A stretch of DNA of 64,000 nt, taken from positions 186,001-250,000 of the forward strand of contig JALMLS010000423.1 in assembly GCA_038496445.1 (NCBI GenBank). Direction: 5' to 3'. Source of the DNA: Trichosphaerium sp. ATCC 40318 (taxonomy: Eukaryota > Discosea > Flabellinia > Trichosidae). Below, piece by piece: positions 31,007 through 40,777 of the stretch. The translations under genes and the position numbers were made by a program. Numbering within the stretch: the stretch's first letter is position 1; every line of letters begins with the position of its first letter. Under the pieces are notes generated by a model that saw only the letters and a program-made list of their open reading frames with translations, ran no database searches and was not told the origin of the DNA.

Positions 31007-31956
31007 TTATAAATGTACATCTCTCTTACGACCCTTATCACGTGATACATCTTGCATAGAATCTTGTTGCGAGATAAGTCTAAAAAGAAGAATAAATATA
31101 AACCATTAATTACATTGCGCAGAATAGAAGGCAAAAACGCGTAGAGTACCTCAACACTGCTTTTTTGCTTGTCTCTTGTAATTCTCCAGCCTATCAGGTA
31201 CATTAGTTTTAAAAATTGCATTCCTATTGACGTGCCATTATAACTTCGTCTAAAATAAAGTAGGCTTGATGAAAGTTAAATATGAGATCAAGTTCGCATA
31301 CCTAGTAGCTAAATTAGATACCCTGTTCAAGATAACATCCCATAATTGCAAGAAATTTGAACCAAAAAAAAAACTATGATCAACGTACATTTCCGAAATA
31401 TTTGTCCAAAACCTCAACGTAGTGGTGAATGGTTTCGAGAGTGATGAGTTCGTTGTCTTCGTTATCAATACACATAATAAAATACAAACTGGCGTATCTA
31501 CCAACAGAAATAAATACAAAGCGTTTCAACGTCAGAACAAAAAGAAAAACAAAAAAGCTCATAGAACTACGCCTGGCGTAGCGTAATCAGTGGGTGGCAG
31601 TTATTTGTTACTTGTCTTTTCAAATAAATTGCTACGAAGCGGAGATATCCTCAACGTGTCAAAACTACGCGAGCTATCGCGTTGGCACTACTGTACGCCT
31701 GATATGTAATTATTGCTTGATTGCATACCTTCGGTATACAAGTTTGTATTTCTTCCACTCTAGAAAGTTGCATAGGCGCGCAGGCCTGTTTAGGACCAAA
31801 TTTACAGTTTCTCTGAGGATCTTTGCGCGTTCTTTTTGTGTGAAGGGTTGGTACCACTTGGTGAGACGTGTTTTACCCTAAATATGAACAGTTAGTAAAC
31901 TAACACGTCTAGTTGTAACGAGATACCTGGCGACTAACTAAAAGAACGAAGCGTAT
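31007..31956 (-). CDS. AP1S: AP-1 clathrin adaptor complex sigma subunit (start exon unresolved)
   Basis: Small subunit of the heterotetrameric AP-1 adaptor that sorts cargo between trans-Golgi and endosomes. Spliced exons give [85 protein letters not shown] and [13 protein letters not shown], then a short tail to the stop at 31007. The LEW and YASLYF...DNELITLE motifs fit AP-1 rather than AP-2 or AP-3 sigma. The initiator Met must be in a small upstream exon; an ATG at 32136-32134 followed by a GT donor is a candidate. The intron after DEVIM starts with gcacgt (GC-AG), because only that donor restores the conserved MAGELQE junction. The gene is divergent from FIP1. Confidence 0.9.
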
Positions 31957-32277
31957 CTATAAAGTGTCAGTGAGAATGTAACAGCAAAAAGTAAGCTAAT
32001 TCAACCGATCGGTGTGTTGAACTGAAGATCTCGGTTAAAAGCTTGTGGTGCCTTACGAACAACAAACAAGCAATTACTTGCTTGGTGTGGCAATAACCTG
32101 CGTGCTCAACAATGCTGTAAAAAATAGACGCACCATTTGTTTTATGCTTGGCCTAGAAAGTGTCAACGGCTGTTGGTGTTTGATCAAACTAAACGTTGAC
32201 TTCCAAAGTCTGACACCAAAAAAAAATCCTAGTGAAACAGCTCTAAATTTTCTTATTCACAGAGACGGCAAGACGCA

Positions 32278-34411
32278 ATGGAGGAACCACCATATGATCC
32301 AGATGCTCCTTACGACCCTACTAATTTCGTTGGTATGTATTTTGTACCTTATTTCTCTTATTTACCATTACTATAGAGCCAGAAGGTGATGCAATGGAAC
32401 AGTATGGCAACTAACACTATTATAACCGCTAACCGTTCTAGGGACATTACTACGCCTCCAGGTACACCAGATGGACCTCCACCAGACCAAGCACCAGCAG
32501 TACGTCATGTTCAAATGTCTCATTTCAATAACTTTGACAAGGAGACAGTAACCGACGCTACGACGCAAGTCAACGAACCAGCTGTGTAAGAAATAGGATT
32601 TTGTGAATATTACTTGCAGTGGCATGTGGCATGGCTCAAACCATGAGCACACGCCGTTGCTAGCAAAGTTCGCTGCATGTACCAACAATACTGACAAAAA
32701 ATAGCGAAGCTGCAGACGATAAAGAAGCTTCAGGCGAGGAATACTCTTCAGATGACGAAGACGATATAGAGCTCGTAGTAGATGAAGTACGTCCTGTCAT
32801 TTTTATATCTATTTTCTTCACTGTTGGATCATGAGGCTTCTGTACGCGAGCGTACATTAACGGCGTTATTTTTAAGTTCGCTTGCACGTTTTCCTTACCA
32901 TTTATTTTCTTATGTAGTCTGTCGTTAAAGATACAGCACCTGTTCCGACACAAGCTCCAGGAGGAGCACCAGGCGCTCCAGGAAGTGCACCTCCTGCCAA
33001 GTTTCAATCTCATCATCAAACATATCAAAGAGGACAAGAAGGAACGCCAATAAGTATTTCTATTGGTGGTACAACAACAAAGGCATGTTTTTTTTTGTTT
33101 TTTTTTGTTTTTTTTTTTTGATGTCAGAGCGTCTCTGTTTATGTATTTAACGATGTATTACTTACTCTCTATCATTAGGGCATAAACGCACCCTTTAACT
33201 CAAGGCGGATACCTCAATTTCAAACTCCAGATAATGCTCCAACTATTTTTGAATTAGATATTGACTCATTAGAAGAAAAACCTTGGCGTAACCCTGGTAC
33301 ACATGCTCTTTCTTTTTTTTTTTTTCTTCAATCTCCATTGAACCAAAATCACTAAAGAGGCTTCGTGATGCCTCTCATTTCTGTAACACAATTTGTCTTG
33401 TCAATTGTGCGAACACGTCTAATTTAACTTTGTTAGGTGCTGATATTACAACATATTTTAACTACGGTTTCAATGAAGATACTTGGCGTCAGTATTGTCA
33501 AAAGCAAATTTCAATGCGACTTGATAATGGTGCAAACCCTTCAAGTGATCCTGTTCAAGGAGGTCAACCAAAGATATTCCCAGATCCATTACCACAGACT
33601 TCAAGACCACCATCACACCGACATAGAAACAGAGACCAGGTAAATACAACATCAGTAGCTTTATTTCTTATACATTTCTCTAGGATGACTCTGTCATACA
33701 AGAACTCACAGGGCCTGATAAAAATGATAAAAAACCACCTAAACACATGTCTGGTCCTCCACCACGTGGTGACTACCGTAATAGAGGTATGTGTCTTTAT
33801 TTGTTAGTATAGACTTGTAATTTATTGTTTGTTAAAGGACCTCCTCCACAGTTTCCTCCTGGTATGCCACCGCCTCCATTTCACAGAGGTCCAAATGGTC
33901 CAAGAGGACCAATGCCTCCATTCCCACCTGGTATGCCACCTCCACCTGGGTTTTTTAGAGGAGGACCTGGAGGATTCAGACCACCACCAAACATGCGTGG
34001 AATGCCACGACCTTTTGATGGGTAATCGATTTTTCTTCCTTTCTGTGTTCATTTCTCTGACTCTTTGTTGTAGTAGAGGTAGACCGCCTTTTGATAGACG
34101 TCATCGTAGAGATGATAGAGAAGGTAGGGATGGAAGAGACAGAGAAAATAGGGATAGAGATGGGAGAGATAGAGAAGGTAGAGATAGTAGAGATAGAGAT
34201 GGTAGAGATAGTAGAGATAGTCGAGATCGTGATGATAGGGATGGACATCGTGATAGGAGGCGAGATGATAAAGACAGAAGAGATAGGTAAATCATTTAAT
34301 TCACTTGTACTTTTTCTTCTGACACTTGTGTTAAGGCGAAAACGGGATCGTTCTGGCTCTAGAGAACGTAGTGACCGTGAGCGTAAGGATAAGCGTAAAA
34401 GACGTAGATGA
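32278..34411 (+). CDS. FIP1: Fip1-like polyadenylation factor
   Basis: Fip1 belongs to the cleavage/polyadenylation machinery and tethers poly(A) polymerase. Start ATG 32278 ([14 protein letters not shown]). An acidic region ([18 protein letters not shown]) precedes the diagnostic Fip1 motif, split by one intron: EEKPWRNPG then [20 protein letters not shown] (about 33270-33500). Proline/glycine-rich exons (33840-34020) and an extended R-D/R-E repeat (34075-34290) follow, then a basic end at 34411. This order (acidic, Fip1 motif, Pro-rich, RD/RE-rich) is that of animal FIP1L1. The RD repeat is a simple GATAGA-type nucleotide repeat likely to vary in length. Eight or so short introns. Confidence 0.93.
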
Positions 34412-34838
34412 GCTGAGTAGGCGATTTAAAGCGCAATTGTAAATAATAAGTAAAAAACAAGCCAGTTTATGAGTAGGCTCTTTTCCTAAAAAAACGTTGT
34501 GTTATGTTTTATTGGTTACAAGGCTTATAGCATTAAGTTACAAGTTCGTTTGCTGCCGAAGTTTTGGCTCGCACATAAGTCACTGTAGTTTGAGGCCTAG
34601 TACTGCAGGCTGATCCTCAAGTACAATGGTGGCGACGCAGGGATTTCCCTTTACGTGGCGTTGTCCCGGCAAACTCGGACCAAAGTTAATGTCAAAGAAT
34701 AATATGTTTACACCAACTTAAGGTGTTAAGTTGGTGTAAAAAACACAGTTTAGCATCAATTTTTTGGCGTTTATACGTGTTGTATCTTTTGCTAGTTTTG
34801 GGACCGTTTGGAGTGTACTGATTGTAAAAAAACTAAAT
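34412..34838. other. Intergenic with GC-richer island and hairpin
   Basis: Between FIP1 and the F-box/Ras gene. About 34545-34690 is clearly richer in G and C than its surroundings. On the minus strand it reads open for about 33 codons to a TGA near 34578 (with LPGQRHVKGNPCVATIVLED); on the plus strand another stretch is also open. No splice-linked partner exon was found on either strand, so it could be a coding relic or a structured RNA. A perfect hairpin follows at 34707-34740. Confidence 0.4.
34707..34740. repeat. Perfect 15-bp inverted repeat (hairpin), 4-nt loop
   Basis: TTTACACCAACTTAA, loop GGTG, then the exact complement. It lies about 100 bp before the ATG of the F-box/Ras gene and just past the GC-rich island. 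It could be an RNA hairpin, a terminator-like structure or a tiny TIR relic; nothing shows which. Confidence 0.85.
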
Positions 34839-36155
34839 ATGGCGTCTGATGAGCGGGTAACGGTTTGGGGGTTTTATCCTTGTCATCACGCTTGTTTCTA
34901 GGTGTCTAGCTTACCTATGGAAATATATAGTCTAATAATTGCACAATTAGACCAAGAGCCTGATTTGGTGGCAGTAGCATGGACTTGTGTAGCGTTTTCC
35001 AGTATATGTGTTAATAAATTATTGAACGACGCCAAAACAAATGGTACACAAAATACCTAAAACTGTTCTTTTGACTCTATTTTTGAGGTGTGTACGACTT
35101 TAGCAAAATGAAGAAAGACAGATTCCAAAGAGCATCAGAACACGTGTTATCGTTAGGTATGTAATTGTAGTTAAAATTTACAATCACGTGATTGGCACAT
35201 GTTAACGTTAAAGTACATAGAGCGGATGAAGAGTTCCGTTGTTGCTTCTTTTCTGAATAAAGTTATTTTCAGGCAGCCTAAGAGCTATGTTGATTCTCTC
35301 CCCAAGCCTGTTGATACCACAATAAGAATCTTCTTGATTGGCAACAAAGCGAGTGGTGAGTTTTTAAATTGGTTAACGAAAGAACTTAACAAAACAAAAA
35401 GGTAGCACACAGCTGGTTGAGCGCTTTACAAAAAACTCCTTTACTGAGGCTTACAACCCTAAATTGGGCGATCTTGACATGGTGCAATTCTTTATAACAC
35501 CATTGACTTAAGTTAACCCACTTGTAGACACGAATAACACGTGATGTTGGTGGCTTTACCATGTATTGGACTATTGTAAGTACCAGTATAGTTATTTAGC
35601 TTGTTGACTTATCTTCAGAAACACACACGTATGTACCAGCAAAGATTCTATATTGGGCTCAATAAGGCTGACTGTGTTGTTGCTTGTTGTGATGTTACTA
35701 GTGAGGAGAGTATGTACAATGTATTGGCGTTAATGTAACTAATGATGTTAGGTTGGAATGGGGTAAAGGAGAAATGGATACCTGCAGCTAATGAATATGG
35801 TTCTGACAGTGCAATCATTGTTGTTGGACTCCTTAAAACCGATTTGGTACATAAACGCGTTGTATCAACACAGGAAGTGAAGGTGTGTAGCTTTCGTAGA
35901 AGTTGCTTTTCTAATACCAGTTTCTTGTCTTGAAACTATAAATTCCTATTTTTTTCCGTTTTGGCGATTATTAAGTTTTGTAACAACTAATCAACTTATT
36001 TTCAATAGGACTTCTGTGCACCACTCAAAATTTGTGTTATAGAAACTAGTGCTAAAACGGGAAGAAATGTTAAGATGTTATTTGAGTACCTTGCTAAAGC
36101 TTACATAAGACGTAGGGATGAACTTGAAGTTCAACAAAACTTGTTCAACGGGTAA
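34839..36155 (+). CDS. F-box protein fused to a degenerate Ras/Rab-like GTPase domain
   Basis: Start ATG 34839. Exon 2 encodes an F-box (VSSLPMEIYSLIIAQLDQEP, then VAWTCVAFSSICV), the Skp1-binding motif of SCF ubiquitin ligases. Continuous splicing (exon ends TNG, SLE, then RMKSSVVASFLN) leads into a Ras-like domain: TTIRIFLIGNKASGSTQLVERF, an effector-like stretch (EAYNPKLGD), ADCVVACCDVTSEES, IIVVGLLKTDL and ETSAKTGRNVKMLFEYLA. The P-loop reads GNKASGST, so the lysine of GKS/T is missing, and no DxxG switch II is seen where DTAG should be. KTD (G4) and ETSAK (G5) remain. It is therefore a probable pseudo-GTPase. The stop is 36153-36155; an alternative final splice would add STHTCG. Confidence 0.7.
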
Positions 36156-36447
36156 TTGTAAAGAAGTTAAGGATATTTGTTAGCATAAATAAATGTAGGT
36201 CCACCCACACTTGTGGTTGAAATATACGTTGCTGTAAGTAATTACAAGGCCCCAGAACCTAAAAAACAACACCTTTTTATACTTTTTTTCTTCTTTTAAA
36301 GAGCTCAATCACATGCTCTCTTGTGTAAATACAAAATAGTCTTACCACTCCCAGTTGACACCAGCTGATATTCTAACATAGACATGAACACAAATTTAGA
36401 AAAAGGATATTTATTGGTGAGTCTGAGAAGTATGCTGACAATACTAA
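36156..36447. other. Convergent intergenic spacer
   Basis: AT-rich; carries the 3' ends of the F-box/Ras gene and of the LRR gene. No feature recognised. Confidence 0.4.
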
Positions 36448-37856
36448 TTAGTTTCTGTTCCTTTGTAATTCTGCAAGACATATTACTTTAACATCAAATG
36501 TGGTAATTTTATGAACGCCAACAAGAGCTATTATACCTTCATCTGTTATCTTCTTACAATAACTAATATCAATTTCATGAACGCCAGCGAGAGCTTTTAT
36601 CCCTTCATCTGTAATATTACAATAGGCAAGATTAATTGTATGAACACCAGCGAGAGCTTTAAAACCTTCATCTGTTATCTTCTTACAATAACTAATATCA
36701 ATTGTATGAACTCCAGCAAGAGCTTTTATTCCTTCATCTGTAATATCACAATGGGCAAGATTAATTGTATGAACACCAGTGAGAGCTTTAATACCTTCAT
36801 TTGTTATGTTCTCACAATTTCTAATATCAATTGTATGAACTCCAGCAAGAGCTTTTATTCCTTCATCTGTAATATTACAATGGGCAAGATTAATTGTATG
36901 AACACCAGCGAGAGCTTTAATACCTTCATCTGTTATGTTAGTCATACAATAACTAAGATCAATTGTATGAACTCCAGCAAGTGCTTTGAGGCCTTCATTC
37001 CTTATCTTTGTGCCTCTTAGATCAATTGTATGAACACCAGCGAGAGCTTTAAAACCTTCATCTGTTATCTTCTTACAATAACTAAGATCAATTGTATGAA
37101 CTCCAGCAAGTGATTTTATCCCTTCATCCGTTGCATATGTGCTCCTGAGAGCAATTGTATGAATGCCAGCAAAAGCTTTTATACCTTCATCTGTTATGTT
37201 AGTACCACAGAGGCTAATGTTATGAACACCAGCAAGAGCTTTTATTCCTTCATCCGTAACTTCATACAACAGCTAAGATTAATTGTATGAACTCCAGCAA
37301 GAGCTTTAATGCCTTCATCTGTTATTGAACAAAGGTTAAGCTGAATTTTATGAACACCAGCAAGTGCTTTGAGGCCTTCGTTCCTTATCTCTGTGCCTCT
37401 TAGATCAATTGTATGAACACCAGCGAGAGCTTTAAAACCTTCATCTGTTATCTTCTCACAATTTCTAATATCAATTGTATGAACTCCGGCAAGTGCTTTT
37501 ATCCCCTCATCTGTAACATTTGCTTTAAACAGAGTAATATAACGAGCACCAGATAATAATTTGGCAATGTCATCAGTATCAAATGAGCTCAGTATGATTC
37601 TTGTGTGGCGTAGAGTACTTGAATGTTTTAAAACTGCTCTTGCTTGTTCGGCAGTCGAAATATGAACGCTACTGTATCCAATAATATCGTGAACGATAGA
37701 TGCAAGGTGCTTTAGTCGTTTGACGTAATATAAGTGCTAAAATCTCCTCCGGAAGGTCTAATAGGCTTTCTTTCGGACTATGGAGCGATTACATTGGGTT
37801 TATACACTAATTTGCACGTACGTTTGATCTATGGTGTTAGATGTGCCTTTTTCCAT
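36448..37856 (-). pseudogene. F-box/LRR gene with tandem 21-22-residue repeats, frameshifted
   Basis: ATG at 37856 (MEKGTSNTIDQT), a 40-odd-nt intron, then an F-box (LLDLPEEILALIL). About 17 leucine-rich repeats follow, of consensus ITDEGIKALAGVHTIDLSYC, a cysteine-containing RNI-like type used for substrate recognition. The frame breaks twice: near 37725 just after the F-box (one base, or a 15-nt GT..AG segment 37710-37724), and near 37257 inside a repeat, where one base is missing or two are extra. From there 273 codons stay open to the stop at 36448. The repeats are nearly identical at DNA level, implying recent amplification. A sequencing error, a dead gene or a tiny intron could explain the breaks. 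Confidence 0.75.
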
Positions 37857-39110
37857 CTCAAGTGGCTTATTTCGTATTTCGGGCTTAGGAGTGGTTACAA
37901 ACAAGTTGAAATGAGATTATGAGTTATTTTAGGCTTAGAACAAGACTATGTCCAAAAAAGGCCGTAATAAAACTGCCCGAATTTGATTGTTTTACCAAAC
38001 GGTTTTGTTAATTTTATTCGACCATTCCCGCTCCTTTCTGTAAGTTCACAGTGTCATATCTATAACCCACTACGCTGAAAGAGTATTAACACACCACTGA
38101 GGTGGAACCTTACACGACAAGGAGGTGAGGAAAAAGTTGTGAAGTGATTTTGTGTGAGTGCCAATTCCTCATTCTAAAACTAGCTCATACCCGGTTTCAC
38201 GAGAATGAGTCTATGCTCTATACACTATTACTACGCGCATAGAACACTATCATAACAATTAGAGCGCCTCTGGTGGAGTTTTCTAGCAAAAGGAGAATAA
38301 AAACTGGATGTTCATCTAGGCCAGTAGTAAGATAGTGCTTAGGCTTAATTGAGCGTAGAAAAAGCGATATAGCGTATTTACAAGGACGGTGTAGAATTAT
38401 TACAGAAATGGATAGTAATGCGGGATATTATTCTGCGAGTTTCACCAGAAATGATTATGATGACAAACATACAACACAGTTTGTTCAAACTTGTAGAAAC
38501 GTTTGAAGTTGTTGCACTTTAGATATTTTCTGAAAATTCCCGATTTATCCCAGGATAGACTTTGATAACTCCAGGTGAAACAACAAGTGTAGCTGGAAAC
38601 AGTGAGCTAGTGACAGATGACATTAGTAGAAGTAGATCTAACTGAAAATTCCCGCTTTATCTCCGGTGAAACAACAAGTTAGCTGGAAACAGTGAGAGTG
38701 AGAGACATTGTAAAGGAAAGATCTTGCGCCCTACAATTATGAACTTATGGTTCGAAAGAGCAGAACACAAGTTCACCAAAAGTCAACTTATTCTTTATTT
38801 GGTTAAATTACTGACTTGGTCCGAAAAACAGATGACATCATATTTACTACTAAACAGCGCATACATTCATACCACTACTGTATGGCGTAATAAGTTATTA
38901 CATGTAATCTAACGCGTACATGACATAAATGTACGCATTCTAACGTCATACAGTGTTAGGTAGGACTAAAGATCCATTTAATACTGTGAATCTAGCGTAC
39001 AAAAGCACAATTACGTCACATCCCATTTTAGTTAAAACTACAAAGTAAAAACTACAAACTTAAATACAGCGAGACATGAAAACTCAACATTATTCAAACA
39101 ACACAACAAC
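37857..39110. other. Long intergenic region with a degenerate direct repeat
   Basis: No convincing gene in about 1.25 kb. Short frames (for example 38724-38912) lack domains and splice partners. A direct repeat of about 60-80 bp lies at 38531-38609 and 38642-38698; both copies share TGAAAATTCCCG, GGTGAAACAACAAGT and AGCTGGAAACAGTGAG. Upstream of 39111 it should hold the promoter of the small secreted protein. Confidence 0.5.
38531..38698. repeat. Imperfect direct repeat, two copies
   Basis: Copy 1 is 38531-38609 and copy 2 is 38642-38698. Copy 2 lacks about 20 bp of the middle of copy 1. The origin is unknown. Confidence 0.7.
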
Positions 39111-39320
39111 ATGCGCACCTCAACACTGATACTATTATTTGTTCTACTAGCAACTGTTTTACTTGTTGCCGAAGCAAAAAAAAAGAAAAAGACCAAGTCT
39201 CGCAAGATCAAGCCAGGCCCAGAGTTGGAACATCCTGAACTGGGCAAAGATGACGATGACGATGACAATAACTCATTAGCTGGTCATGATAGAGAGGAAC
39301 CCAACGTATGCATTAATTGA
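39111..39320 (+). CDS. Small secreted protein, basic then acidic
   Basis: 69 residues, unknown family. A strong signal peptide (MRTSTLILLFVLLATVLLVA, cut after EA) is followed by a lysine run (KKKKKTKSRK), then an acidic run (DDDDDD) and a short end. The stop is at 39318-39320. An alternative reading splices a gt...tag intron at 39307 and continues a few residues (YTCTISPGK), which would add a glycosylation site and a cysteine. The charge-segregated tail suggests a secreted polyelectrolyte or propeptide; no function can be given. Confidence 0.55.
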   Translation: MRTSTLILLFVLLATVLLVAEAKKKKKTKSRKIKPGPELEHPELGKDDDDDDNNSLAGHDREEPNVCIN

Positions 39321-40239
39321 AATATCTATTTCTAACGCTATTAGTATACCTGCACAATCTCACCAGGAAAGGTATGGGACTCTTGCCGTTGCAGAAATAA
39401 TTTATCAAAGTATCATTGTTGTAACTTCTTTTTTCCTTGTACAAACAACTGCGACAAGTTTTTATCTTGTATGACTTAACCAAAATCTTAATAAACGTAT
39501 TCTATATGTCTGCATCCCTTAAAATGGTGAATTTCCTGTCATTTGTGGTGTACGGTATTATAACAATACAACAAAATTCGCACAGTTTTCATATTTTGGC
39601 CTGTTGCAAAGAAAACTCGCAGAATTAGCCTTCATAGCTTTTTGCACAAACAAGCTTCTAGCTTCAAAACATTTACAATCAATATTAAAGGATCACAATT
39701 TACCAATTAACAATCAAGAATTAAGTCAGATTATTATACAAGATTCGTTTAAAATAGAATTGTCAACGTACGTTGGAATTATTGGTTTCACTGCAAAAGC
39801 ATAAACTTGGGACGATGTCAGAATGTATTTTTTATATTTTAACAAAGTTGAACGATTAGTGAGGTGGTGGTAAAAATGCACAACGCGTAATAAATTGTCC
39901 TTTTACTGACTGTATTAATAACATTTATAGTTGGTGTATAGCACTTTGTTTTTCATTGTCACATTGATCTGTATTTTTTATTCATATTTTAACACTAAGG
40001 TGTTTCGAGGGTACATACGTGACGTGGTAAGTCTTTCAAAGGCGATGTAAGTACAACAGGATACCAAGCTGTAATTTGTACGGACAATGTAATAAAGTGT
40101 CCCTTTTAGTGCACTGTAAGCTAGTATTAACGAAACGGTATTCAATAAGCTAAGTCTATTGGCATGTATTGTCTTCATCTATACTCCTGATTTCTAACTT
40201 GCACATTGTAGTCAAGCGAACTTTTAGAGACAGGCATTT
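39321..40239. other. Region without a confident gene
   Basis: A 66-codon plus frame at 39604-39804 (KLAELAFIAFCTNKLLASKH...) looks protein-like and could be an exon, but I found no partner with matching phase. The rest is AT-rich and non-coding in appearance. Confidence 0.35.
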
Positions 40240-40410
40240 TTTTAATAATCAACATAGCATGCACTTAGTGTACAATGCGTCTGCACACTCTTCAGTAACA
40301 TTAGTTCCATACAAAGTTATATATCGGACACCAAACAATGCTTTTATACCCTCATCTGTTACTAGTCTACATGCTTTCAAGTTGATAGTGTGTACGCACC
40401 CACAAACCAC
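40240..40410 (-). pseudogene. LRR relic of the ITDEGIKAL family
   Basis: Minus-strand reading gives VHTINLKACRLVTDEGIKAL followed by FGVRYITLYGTNVTEE. This is two repeats of the kind seen in the gene at 36448-37856, then decay (ALYTKCML and a stop). No F-box precedes it on this strand. Most simply it is a fragment left by duplication of that gene. Confidence 0.7.
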
Positions 40411-40416
40411 TAGAAG

Positions 40417-40716
40417 ATGGAACACCTACCAACAGAAGAAAACCCGCAGTCGAAACTACTCAGCAATTATTCTGCCTCTTGGCTGCCAGTTGAATTAGTA
40501 GTTCATATTCTCAAGCGTGGGATGTTCACTCTTTGCTCAGCCCAAACATGCCTTACTGACAGGCATTTAAGCCTTCTTTTGCTAAGAAGTAAGGTTGTTG
40601 TAACGCTTCTTAGAACTTGTTTTCCACAACAAAGCATAGAAGTGGAGAGCAGAATGAAAATGAGTTTGATTACGAAAAAACACGTGTTCCGAGACATTCC
40701 TTCCTTTTACTGCTGA
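40417..40716 (+). CDS. Short F-box-like ORF, possible fragment
   Basis: 99 codons. The N-terminus, with SASWLPVELVVHILKRG, fits an F-box start, but the remainder (TCLTDRHLSLLLLRS...) has no repeat or substrate domain and ends quickly. It lies head to head with the LRR relic at 40240-40410. It may be a relic of an F-box gene or the first exon of a spliced one. Confidence 0.35.
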   Translation: MEHLPTEENPQSKLLSNYSASWLPVELVVHILKRGMFTLCSAQTCLTDRHLSLLLLRSKVVVTLLRTCFPQQSIEVESRMKMSLITKKHVFRDIPSFYC

Positions 40717-40777
40717 GGACAATCTGAAACACAATCATGCAATTATTGAACCACAATCAAAATAGAAGTGTTTTATT

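Noticed and set aside
33976-34295. Repetitive antisense ORFs (ISTISTISI..., [10 protein letters not shown]...) and the sense frame at 34091
   Set aside because: Shadows of the GATAGA-type repeat that encodes the R-D region of Fip1.
36511-37020. 169-codon plus-strand ORF rich in ICNITMGKINCMNTSESF-like repeats
   Set aside because: Exact antisense of the LRR array; its periodicity mirrors the LRR repeats on the minus strand.
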